A DNA stretch of 8,497 bases, from positions 1-8,497 of the forward strand of contig JAUUYJ010000101.1 in assembly GCA_030588275.1 (NCBI GenBank), in the 5' to 3' direction. Source of the stretch: Candidatus Zixiibacteriota bacterium (lineage in GTDB: Bacteria > Zixibacteria > MSB-5A5 > GN15 > JAAZOE01). Shown here piece after piece: positions 1 to 5,724 of this stretch. The position numbers were made by a program, and so were the translations under genes. The number at the start of each line of letters is the position of its first letter. The first letter of the stretch is position 1. Below the pieces are notes generated by a model. The model was not told the origin of the DNA. It made no database searches and saw only the letters and a list, made by a program, of their open reading frames with translations.

Positions 1-557
1 AAGAGATGATCGGTCTGGAGGCGTTCACGGAATACTTGCAAAAAGGAAAGTGCGCCGTTTTTCTCGGATCATCTGGCGTTGGGAAATCAAGCCTCATCAA
101 TGCTCTTTTGGGGGAAGAGAGGCAGATGGTCAAGGAGTTGCGAGAGGACGACAGCCGGGGACGCCATACGACGACCCGTCGGGAACTGCTATTGCTTCCT
201 GAACCGTTGGGAGGCATGATTGTCGATACGCCCGGTTTGCGGGAGTTGTCGATATGGGATGAGGGGGAAAAGGCCGGGATTAAAAGCGCTTTTCAGGATA
301 TTGAGGAGATTTTTGGTAACTGCCGTTTTCATAATTGCCAGCATGAAAGTGAGCCGGGGTGTGCCGTTCAAATCGCTTTGGAGGATGGGAGTCTTGATGC
401 AAGTCGGTATCAGAATTATCTCAAACTCCAGCGAGAGGCGGCTCATTTGGAGTTGCGCCGAGACAAGAAGGCGGTTCGTCAGGCGCAAAAAGAATGGGGC
501 AAGAAAATATCGAAATTCATGAAGGAGCGGAATCGAGCTAACCCAAAATTCCCTTAA
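1..557 (+). CDS. rsgA: Ribosome small-subunit GTPase RsgA, 3' part (5' end outside window)
   Basis: RsgA is a GTPase that acts in late 30S ribosomal subunit maturation in the cytoplasm. Counting from the first methionine in the window (base 6), G1 is GSSGVGKSS at residues 21-29, a switch I/G2 stretch RHTTT lies at 53-57, and G3 DTPG lies at 74-77. Next comes the RsgA zinc-knuckle pattern C106-x4-C111-x-H113-x5-C119, followed by a basic helical C-terminus. This order (G1, G2, G3, then zinc domain) fits the circularly permuted GTPase domain of RsgA, whose G4 motif precedes G1 and would lie upstream of the window. The frame stays open to base 3, so the ATG at 6 is internal and the gene is cut by the window edge, not truncated. 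The N-terminal OB-fold is not visible. No clear terminator follows the stop. The assignment is firm. Confidence 0.95.
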   Translation, partial: EMIGLEAFTEYLQKGKCAVFLGSSGVGKSSLINALLGEERQMVKELREDDSRGRHTTTRRELLLLPEPLGGMIVDTPGLRELSIWDEGEKAGIKSAFQDIEEIFGNCRFHNCQHESEPGCAVQIALEDGSLDASRYQNYLKLQREAAHLELRRDKKAVRQAQKEWGKKISKFMKERNRANPKFP

Positions 558-668
558 CAATTCGTAACAGAGTTCATGCCGTCGTCTGATTTATATTGAT
601 GGCGCCTGAATATCTCCGTAAGTTTTGTTTAGAGTCTTGACGTGGTTTAGAATATTACAAGCGGGGAT

Positions 669-1886
669 ATGATGCCTTTGTACTCGTACTCAAGAATTGG
701 TTGTTTTTCAAATTGTCGGTTGCAGTATAAGTTTCGTTATGTCGAAAAGCCGGACATTGTCAAGCCGACCGGGATCGAGGCCTTTATGGGAAGTATGGTC
801 CATGATAGTTTGGAGCAATGTTACCGCTTGGCCGGGATGCAGAAGCTATTGACTCTGGAGGAACTGTTGGCCTTGTACCAACGGTTGTGGAAGGAGAATA
901 AGCCGGATACTTTAAAGATCGTCAAAAAGGAGTTATCGGAAAAAGATTATTATGAGACCGGGTATGAGGCGTTAATAAAATATTACAAGCGGTATCAGCC
1001 GTTTGATCAGGAGATTGTTCTGGGGCTTGAAAAACGGATCATGATTGAGCTTGATGATTCCGGTCAGTATAAAATGGTCGGCTTCATTGATCGCTTGACT
1101 CGGGATGATGCGGGGCGGATTCGGATTCATGATTACAAGACCAATAGTAACCTGCCGACGCAGGAAGAGATTGACCGGGAGCCGCAGTTGGCTTTGTATC
1201 AACTGGCGGTTGAAAAGATGTGGCCCGATCAGGGACCGGTTGAGCTGGTATGGCATTTTGTCCGGTTTGATACGCCGCTTGTTTCTATCCGAGATATGGG
1301 GCAACTTGATAAACTGCGGTATGATTATATGGGAAAGATTGATGAGATTGAGGCGGCGGTTGAATTGGGGAATTTTCCGGCCACCGAGTCGGCCTTATGT
1401 AATTGGTGCGATTTTGTAGAAATTTGTCCCGCTAAAGGGGGAAGCGGTGGTGTTAAGTCGGATCAGATAGAGATTAAACTGCCGCCTGCTGATCAGTGTC
1501 TGAAATTGGTTGATGAGTTTCTTGATCTGGATCAGAAAAAGAAGGATGTCGATAAAAGGCGGGATGAGATCAAGCAGATTTTAATCTCTGGTGGGATTAT
1601 GGGGACGAACAAGTTTTTCCCCGGATCGGGTGGCAGAGGTTTAAATGTTAGTCTCCAAAAATCAAATAAGCTACCGGGGAAATCGGCCGATGCTGAGAAA
1701 TATGATCAGATTACGGAGCTGGTTAAGGGGTCCGGGATGTATGAGGAATTTTCCACCGTTGATATGCGTTCGCTTCAGAAGGCGTTTGACGGAGGGAAAT
1801 TGCCGACGGACATTCGTGGTCAGCTAAGTCAATTTTCGTCTGAGGTGATTGTCAGTGCTGTGCGGATTAAGAAAAATCCCGCATAA
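669..1886 (+). CDS. PD-(D/E)XK nuclease, RecB/AddB/Cas4-like, with predicted 4Fe-4S cluster
   Basis: This is a 405-residue predicted DNA exonuclease of the PDDEXK_1 (RecB/AddB/Cas4) type. Catalytic elements in order are H45 in GSMVHDSLE, D141 in GFIDR, the D155-Y156-K157 core in IHDYKT, and the QxxxY motif Q173-Y177. The iron-sulfur cysteines are C16 in the opening SYSRIGCFSNC segment and C244, C247 and C253 in CNWCDFVEIC. This one-plus-three pattern is the one that closes the nuclease ring in AddB and Cas4. Residues about 278-308 form a charged probable coiled coil, followed by a C-terminal region of roughly 95 residues that I do not recognise. The start is one of two adjacent ATGs (669, 672), with only a weak G-rich ribosome site before them. 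It appears to be a single-gene unit: 111 bases separate it from rsgA and a terminator follows. No helicase, CRISPR array or cas gene is nearby, so its pathway (recombination, repair or phage-derived) is unknown. Confidence 0.85.
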   Translation: MMPLYSYSRIGCFSNCRLQYKFRYVEKPDIVKPTGIEAFMGSMVHDSLEQCYRLAGMQKLLTLEELLALYQRLWKENKPDTLKIVKKELSEKDYYETGYEALIKYYKRYQPFDQEIVLGLEKRIMIELDDSGQYKMVGFIDRLTRDDAGRIRIHDYKTNSNLPTQEEIDREPQLALYQLAVEKMWPDQGPVELVWHFVRFDTPLVSIRDMGQLDKLRYDYMGKIDEIEAAVELGNFPATESALCNWCDFVEICPAKGGSGGVKSDQIEIKLPPADQCLKLVDEFLDLDQKKKDVDKRRDEIKQILISGGIMGTNKFFPGSGGRGLNVSLQKSNKLPGKSADAEKYDQITELVKGSGMYEEFSTVDMRSLQKAFDGGKLPTDIRGQLSQFSSEVIVSAVRIKKNPA

Positions 1887-1924
1887 GAGATTTTATAATT
1901 TCTTCACAAGAGCAGATCCTCAAT

Positions 1925-1955
1925 AAAAAAACCTGCCGTTAGGCAGGTTTTTTTT
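1925..1955. terminator. Bidirectional intrinsic terminator between convergent genes
   Basis: A 6-bp CCTGCC/GGCAGG stem with a GTTA loop is flanked by seven A on the left and eight T on the right, so a U-tract follows the hairpin on either strand. It lies 38 bases after the nuclease stop and 22 bases beyond the stop of the minus-strand cohesin-like gene. It can therefore end both transcripts. Confidence 0.92.
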
Positions 1956-1977
1956 AACATCAATATTAAATTTGAAG

Positions 1978-2514
1978 CTATTTTTTCTTGGCCGATAGAT
2001 TTTCAATCTTCAAAGCCGGAATAATAATTTTGGCGTTGCGATCAACCAGCATCAAGGTACTATTGGGTGGTGCGGTTGTCGTATCGACGGTAAACGGCCC
2101 TGGTTTTTTGTCACCTTTGGTCGAGAAATAGACGCGCGCAACGACTCCTTCACCCGGTGCCAGAGGCGGTCGGTCGGTTCCCATATAGGCAAGGCCTCCG
2201 AAGTGCATGACCTGATTGGCGGTATCAACCGGACTGTATTTTTGAGCAAAATAGGAAATCCGAGTATCCTTAAATGATACCGAATCGACGACTACCCGGG
2301 CGACACCGGCGGTAAACCTGATCGGTATGTCAAGGGCGGCCAGATCTTCGTCATTCCAAACATGAGCCGAAACCATCCATTTATTTTCAGAAATGGTTTC
2401 GATCTTGAGGGTAACGGTGTCGGTTATTCCGACCGGGTCATTCTGCGCCATCGCCAAGCCGGCGGTTAGCAAAAGGGTGAGCATTACAAGGGCAAAGATT
2501 GATTTTGATAGCAT
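1978..2514 (-). CDS. Secreted cohesin-like beta-sandwich protein
   Basis: The product is 178 residues. It starts with a Sec signal peptide (MLSKS, hydrophobic core LVMLTLLLTAG) with likely cleavage after A23 in AMA/QND. The mature part is rich in beta strands. Residues about 50-145 (HVWNDEDLAALDIPIRF, then VVVDSVSF, then the PPLAPGEGVVARVYFS loop-strand) resemble the cohesin/Ig-like fold: alternating hydrophobic strands, an early strand describing a value change, and a late ARVYF strand. A lysine-rich tail ends the protein. The start at 2514 is preferred over the in-frame GTG at 2526 because a GGAGG site lies five bases before the ATG and the GTG would sit inside that site. The gene follows the TPR lipoprotein gene by only 12 bases, so the two are probably cotranscribed and translationally coupled. 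The fold assignment is by eye. Secretion is more certain than the cohesin relation, and no dockerin partner is visible. Confidence 0.72.
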   Translation of the reverse strand: MLSKSIFALVMLTLLLTAGLAMAQNDPVGITDTVTLKIETISENKWMVSAHVWNDEDLAALDIPIRFTAGVARVVVDSVSFKDTRISYFAQKYSPVDTANQVMHFGGLAYMGTDRPPLAPGEGVVARVYFSTKGDKKPGPFTVDTTTAPPNSTLMLVDRNAKIIIPALKIENLSAKKK

Positions 2515-2519
2515 ATGAT

Positions 2520-2524
2520 CCTCC
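2520..2524 (-). promoter_or_regulatory. Ribosome binding site fixing the cohesin-like gene start
   Basis: GGAGG on the minus strand lies five bases upstream of the ATG at 2514. It directly adjoins the end of the upstream TPR gene, which supports coupled translation and rules against the upstream GTG start. Confidence 0.8.
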
Positions 2525-2526
2525 AC

Positions 2527-4062
2527 TTATTGCAACGATTCAAAATTTATATCTGTTTCATCAGCTTCTATTTGAGTGCTGTCAACACTGCCATATTCAC
2601 GATTAAGGCGGTCGAGGTAAGTTTGGGCCAAGACTGAGTCTCCCATATCGACAAACGACATCGCCGCCGCATTGTAAAGCGCTTTGGCTCCGATTTGTGA
2701 CTTAGGAGCGATTTGGATAACGCGGTCGAGCAATGCCAGAGATTCCTCAAAATTTCTGACGAGGCGTTGAAGCTCGGCCATAGCCACCAAAGCGGCAACC
2801 TGAATTGATACTTCCGGTCGGGCATTGATCGCTTTTTGGTAAAAATCATTCGCCTTGCCAAGCCAGATATCGGCCATCTTTTGATCTTTTTGGTCAAGGT
2901 AATGGACCGGTATTTCCCGGGCAACACGGAACGCTTCATTGGAGTAAGGGTATTTCTCCATTAACCATTCCATCTCACTTAAAGCTCTTTTCCAGTTCCC
3001 TTCCGCTTCAAAAGCCTTGGCGGTGTACATTTGGGAGTGAGAACATAAATCGGAGCGGTTGGGGAATTTGGCGCGTAACTCGGCCAACACAACTCTACCC
3101 TCTTGATATTTTTTGGTAAAGCATAGCGCACCTCCGAGGCGTAATAACGCTTCGCCGATGATACTGCTGTCAGGTTGGCGGGCAATTACGGCCCGGTAGA
3201 TTTCAATCGATTTGTCTGGTTGTTTTTTTGCACTATAATAAATGTTGGCGATCAGCATCGACGACGGAATTTCAATCTGTCCGGTTGTGTCTTTGATCAG
3301 TTCCAGAGTTGCTATCGCTTCGTCCCACTTCTTGGTCATTGAATAGACGCGACCCTTATTAACCAATGAGGTTCGGCTGATGAAATAATTATCTGGAAAT
3401 TGGGCTTTCAAGCGGTCGTAATATTCGATTGCCTGGCCAGCAAATTTATTTAACAGATCGGTATTCCTCATCGCGTTAGCCAGTTTTAGCTTGTCGATCG
3501 GGATTGAGGTGACATCAATATTGAGCCTTTGGCCGGTATCTACCGGTGGGTAAAAGTCGATCAGGATACGATCATAAATGGCAACCGTCGAGTCGAGAAA
3601 TCCAAAGGAGCGATAGAAGATGGCCAGTTCTAATGAGGCGGCCGTCCGCTGGTCCCGGGTTGTCGGGATTTCATTATTGAGCCTTTTGTAGGCGGCAAAG
3701 ACCGAATCAAACTGCTGTTGTTTAGCATACATGATCGCCAACGACTTTTGAGCGGCAAAGGCCATCGTGTTGATTGCTTCCTGAATTTCATCCTGATTGG
3801 CCAATGATGCGTTGTCCCGGTTTTCGTAATAATAATCGAGGACGGCTCGGTAGCTGGCCATCATTGCCAGGCTATCGGAGGCTGTGGAAAGTTCGGGCTG
3901 GATGTTGATTTTTTCTGACGATTTGCCCGCCTGATAAATCAGCTTTTCCATATCATAACGGATTTTTTCGGCAGAATCCTGACCGCACCCAATCATTGAT
4001 ATGACCAGGCAAACTAATATGGGAATTAGATAGGTTCTTTTCATATATCTATTTTCGGACAA
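2527..4062 (-). CDS. TPR-repeat lipoprotein
   Basis: The product is 511 residues with a lipoprotein signal: a basic start (RYMKR), the hydrophobic stretch YLIPILVCLVISMIG, then C26 as the probable lipidated cysteine. The lipobox M-I-G-C is acceptable but not ideal. The rest is almost entirely helical with repeated TPR-like pairs. Clear examples are around 236-256 (GRVYSMTKKWDEAIATLELI), 270-296, 303-331, 342-370 and 424-452. It was probably sorted to the periplasm or outer membrane, where TPR lipoproteins commonly scaffold envelope complexes; BamD and YbgF-type proteins are general parallels, not assigned homologues. The TTG start at 4062 has an AAGGA site eight bases upstream. The alternative ATG at 4044 gives a cleaner signal peptide but has no visible site. 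It is the first gene of an operon with the secreted cohesin-like gene, which suggests both work in the envelope, perhaps together. The exact function is unknown. Confidence 0.85.
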   Translation of the reverse strand: MSENRYMKRTYLIPILVCLVISMIGCGQDSAEKIRYDMEKLIYQAGKSSEKINIQPELSTASDSLAMMASYRAVLDYYYENRDNASLANQDEIQEAINTMAFAAQKSLAIMYAKQQQFDSVFAAYKRLNNEIPTTRDQRTAASLELAIFYRSFGFLDSTVAIYDRILIDFYPPVDTGQRLNIDVTSIPIDKLKLANAMRNTDLLNKFAGQAIEYYDRLKAQFPDNYFISRTSLVNKGRVYSMTKKWDEAIATLELIKDTTGQIEIPSSMLIANIYYSAKKQPDKSIEIYRAVIARQPDSSIIGEALLRLGGALCFTKKYQEGRVVLAELRAKFPNRSDLCSHSQMYTAKAFEAEGNWKRALSEMEWLMEKYPYSNEAFRVAREIPVHYLDQKDQKMADIWLGKANDFYQKAINARPEVSIQVAALVAMAELQRLVRNFEESLALLDRVIQIAPKSQIGAKALYNAAAMSFVDMGDSVLAQTYLDRLNREYGSVDSTQIEADETDINFESLQ

Positions 4063-4151
4063 TATTTCAATCCTTATACAACAGTTTTGGAAAATCGGTC
4101 AGTTTTCAACAGGAAAACAAGAAGGAGGGAAGATTGTCCCTTTCCAATTAG

Positions 4152-4171
4152 AGAAACGGTTTCTTTGTCAA
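4152..4171 (-). promoter_or_regulatory. Candidate promoter -35 with overlapping operator dyad for the lipoprotein operon
   Basis: On the minus strand a perfect TTGACA (4166-4171) is followed directly by a 13-base dyad, AGAAAC-C-GTTTCT (4152-4164). The dyad would occupy the promoter spacer, as a repressor site often does, and its AAAC/GTTT half-sites are reminiscent of LacI-family operators. A good -10 is lacking: the best match is TAATTG at a short 15-base spacing. The site lies about 90 bases upstream of the TTG start of the TPR lipoprotein gene. Confidence 0.4.
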
Positions 4172-4260
4172 TTGATGTCTGTCGATTATATGTAATCAGA
4201 CCGCCAAGTTAGGGAATGGCCAAATAAAAGTCAAGGTTGTACGAAGAGAATCAGGCCCAT

Positions 4261-4290
4261 AAAAAAACCCGCCTTGGGGCGGGTTTTTTT
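4261..4290 (-). terminator. Intrinsic terminator of the PEP-CTERM gene
   Basis: A 6-bp CCCGCC/GGCGGG stem with a TTGG loop is flanked by seven A on the left and seven T on the right. On the minus strand it sits 25 bases past the stop of the PEP-CTERM gene. It could also work on the plus strand, where no gene precedes it. Confidence 0.9.
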
Positions 4291-4315
4291 GGATAATTTA
4301 TGTCGGTTTCCCGAT

Positions 4316-5104
4316 TTAGGAACGCCGTTTGAGCAAGCCGGCTCCAACCAGACCAAAGCCGAGAAGCATCAGTGTGGCCGGTTCAGGAATGCCTGGATAG
4401 GTGTATTCGATCAGGTCATTTCCGCAACCAACTGTAGTATGGAAATAGATCGGAGCTTTGCCATCTAAGCCAAGCAGGGAGCGTTCTACTTTCCATTCAA
4501 AGACCCAGGTATCACCATTGGTGACATCAGGATCGAGCGGACCGGAGGAATATGTCGGATCGTATTCCAAACCCTGCCATTCGTTTAGGATTTGACTGGA
4601 CGAGCCAAGAGTGGCACCAAAGGCAACTTCGTGCGCGCCAACCCGGTTCCGAATGGTCGTGTTGGGGTAGTAGCTACCGCTTTGATTTTGTATATAAGAC
4701 CAAGCGTCAACCGATCTGACGTTGCCGGTCGAAATATCAAGAGCAAAGGTATTATCGCCGTAGGCTGATCCGAAGAAGATATCTCCCTGGCGGAAGGTCG
4801 TTCCGAATGTCGTTGAGGTGACAGCCATACCGAATGAATTGGTAAGGGAGACATACATGAAGTCACCTTCAAAGGCGACGCTAAACCCTTCCAGATCATA
4901 TCGTTCGCCACCTTCACTAGCTGTGCCGGGGGAGGGTAAGTAGCCAACGCCACCCGGATATTCAATCGGAGCAGTATTGTTATTACCATCGAACGGTGTC
5001 GAGGAAATATTGCCTAAAGCGGCATAGTTGTAGTTGAATGCCATCGCACTATTGCCAAAGCAAAAAGCGATCAAAGATAACATAATAATTGTGCGGAGCC
5101 TCAT
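4316..5104 (-). CDS. PEP-CTERM sorting domain surface protein
   Basis: The product is 262 residues. A Sec signal peptide (MRLRTIIMLSLIAFCFGNSAMA) is probably cleaved after A22. The C-terminus is a full PEP-CTERM tail: PEP at 240-242, a hydrophobic helix at about 244-257 (LMLLGFGLVGAGLL), and a basic KRRS end. In this system an exosortase cleaves near PEP and releases or anchors the protein at the surface. The exosortase is not in the window. The body (23-237) is acidic, rich in aromatic and Gly/Ser/Thr residues, and beta-rich. It includes FRQGDIFFGSAYGD and a late FHTTVGCGNDLI segment, and I cannot name its domain. The ATG at 5104 is chosen because GAAAGG lies seven bases upstream and because the sigma-54 promoter predicts transcription starting near 5141, which excludes the in-frame TTG at 5146. 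In-frame ATGs at 5131 and 5119 would add short N-terminal extensions. It is a single-gene unit with its own promoter and terminator. Confidence 0.9.
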   Translation of the reverse strand: MRLRTIIMLSLIAFCFGNSAMAFNYNYAALGNISSTPFDGNNNTAPIEYPGGVGYLPSPGTASEGGERYDLEGFSVAFEGDFMYVSLTNSFGMAVTSTTFGTTFRQGDIFFGSAYGDNTFALDISTGNVRSVDAWSYIQNQSGSYYPNTTIRNRVGAHEVAFGATLGSSSQILNEWQGLEYDPTYSSGPLDPDVTNGDTWVFEWKVERSLLGLDGKAPIYFHTTVGCGNDLIEYTYPGIPEPATLMLLGFGLVGAGLLKRRS

Positions 5105-5111
5105 TGGATAA

Positions 5112-5117
5112 CCTTTC
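5112..5117 (-). promoter_or_regulatory. Ribosome binding site deciding the PEP-CTERM gene start
   Basis: GAAAGG on the minus strand is spaced seven bases from the ATG at 5104. The upstream in-frame start candidates (5146, 5140, 5131, 5119) lack a comparable site, and the signal peptide begins correctly at 5104. Confidence 0.65.
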
Positions 5118-5149
5118 ATGTTTCTTAACATAGTCTTCATGCCCAAAGT

Positions 5150-5168
5150 AGAGCAAGTTTCGTGCCGA
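5150..5168 (-). promoter_or_regulatory. Sigma-54 (-24/-12) promoter of the PEP-CTERM gene
   Basis: The minus strand reads TCGGCACG-AAAC-TTGCTCT. The RpoN consensus is YTGGCACG-N4-TTGCW, so only one position of the -24 block differs. The GG (5165-5166) and GC (5153-5154) pairs have the required ten bases between them. The predicted start site is near 5141, giving a leader of about 36 bases before the ATG at 5104. PEP-CTERM genes elsewhere are known to be under RpoN and the PrsK/PrsR two-component system, so location and family agree. Confidence 0.75.
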
Positions 5169-5293
5169 TCTTCTGGTCAAGTTTTGAACTATGTAAGTGG
5201 TTGTGTCTCAGGTTATTACTAATAGGTGTCTTTACTTGTCCTCGATTTGTAGTAATTTTAATGTCTGTTTTGTCCATATCTTTGACAATAATC

Positions 5294-5309
5294 TGGGCAG
5301 ATTTGCCCA
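5294..5309. promoter_or_regulatory. Dyad TGGGCA-N4-TGCCCA, possible sigma-54 activator site
   Basis: A perfect inverted repeat with 6-bp arms and a GATT spacer lies about 150-170 bases upstream of the predicted sigma-54 start site. That is a usual distance for an enhancer bound by a sigma-54 activator. The role is inferred from position and symmetry only, and I do not know the binding motif of any matching activator. Confidence 0.35.
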
Positions 5310-5516
5310 AATTCATCCTTCAGTTAGGAGAGAAAGCGGGACTCTACTTGAAATAGGGTAAGTCAGGCGGTTATACGGTTTCGATCGTTTAACCTATGGT
5401 TCTTCGTAATCTATTGTTGTGTAGCTATTTGTGTCGTTCAGTCTGCTTAAATAGAGACTGATTGGTGGCGAATTGGTGAGTATATATTCTGATGGTAATT
5501 CAGAAACAGGAATCAG

Positions 5517-5522
5517 TATAAT
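5517..5522 (+). promoter_or_regulatory. Candidate -10 box (TATAAT) for the portal-terminase leader
   Basis: A perfect TATAAT lies upstream of the portal gene and would start transcription near 5529-5531, just before the foldable segment at 5536-5607. The -35 region is poor: no TTGACA-like hexamer sits at 16-18 bases. The call therefore rests on the -10 and its placement, and a housekeeping or activated promoter is possible. Confidence 0.4.
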
Positions 5523-5535
5523 TTTATGTCGGTTT

Positions 5536-5607
5536 CAAAGAGGAGAATCCTCCACGTTGGGCGATTGTCCAAACTCTGGACAGTCGGAACGGACTCCTGC
5601 CTCTTTG
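5536..5607 (+). ncRNA. Candidate structured leader RNA upstream of the portal gene
   Basis: The ends form a perfect 8-bp stem, CAAAGAGG (5536-5543) with CCTCTTTG (5600-5607). Inside, CGATTGTCC (5562-5570) pairs with GGACAGTCG (5578-5586) over nine pairs including one G-U, closing a seven-base AAACTCT loop. CGTT/AACG (5555-5558 with 5588-5591) extends that arm across an internal loop. A competing hairpin GAGGA-GAA-TCCTC (5540-5552) would break part of the outer stem, so two exclusive folds are possible. It lacks tRNA features (no TTCRA T-loop), and I do not recognise a known riboswitch class. It lies 117 bases before the portal ATG. It could be a cis-regulatory leader, a small RNA, or a DNA-level site. 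Confidence 0.35.
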
Positions 5608-5724
5608 TTAAGTCATTGTATCCCATTAAGTAAAATATGACTGCCTATTTGATGGAAGGCAGTAATGGTGGAGGATTAATATTGATTCTGGTCAGATCCG
5701 GTAGAATAAACAGCTGGAGGGTTT

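Larger units (their letters stand above)
5147..5724. other. Long intergenic region with promoters and several hairpins
   Basis: These 578 bases separate the divergent PEP-CTERM and portal genes and hold no convincing gene. The left part has the sigma-54 promoter and the dyad at 5294-5309. Further right are hairpins at 5369-5394 (GGTTA/TAACC plus three inner pairs across a mismatch), 5438-5461 (7 bp, TCAGTCT/AGACTGA) and 5640-5663 (7 bp, ACTGCCT/AGGCAGT, ten-base loop), in addition to the larger structure at 5536-5607. None is followed by a T-run, so they are not simple terminators. No tRNA, CRISPR repeat or insertion-sequence end was recognised. Confidence 0.6.

Noticed and set aside
4274..4468. 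A 64-codon plus-strand frame opposite the PEP-CTERM gene
   Set aside because: It starts inside the terminator and runs antisense through a well-supported gene; it is a shadow frame.
5162..5356. A 64-codon hydrophobic plus-strand frame starting with GTG
   Set aside because: It begins inside the sigma-54 promoter, has no ribosome site, spans the dyad at 5294-5309, and its hydrophobicity follows from T-rich sequence.
5536..5607. tRNA or integron attC-like interpretation of the 72-nt structure
   Set aside because: No D, anticodon or TTCRA T-arm is present. For attC, GTTGGGC fits one core site, but no matching RYYYAAC core lies in the right position.
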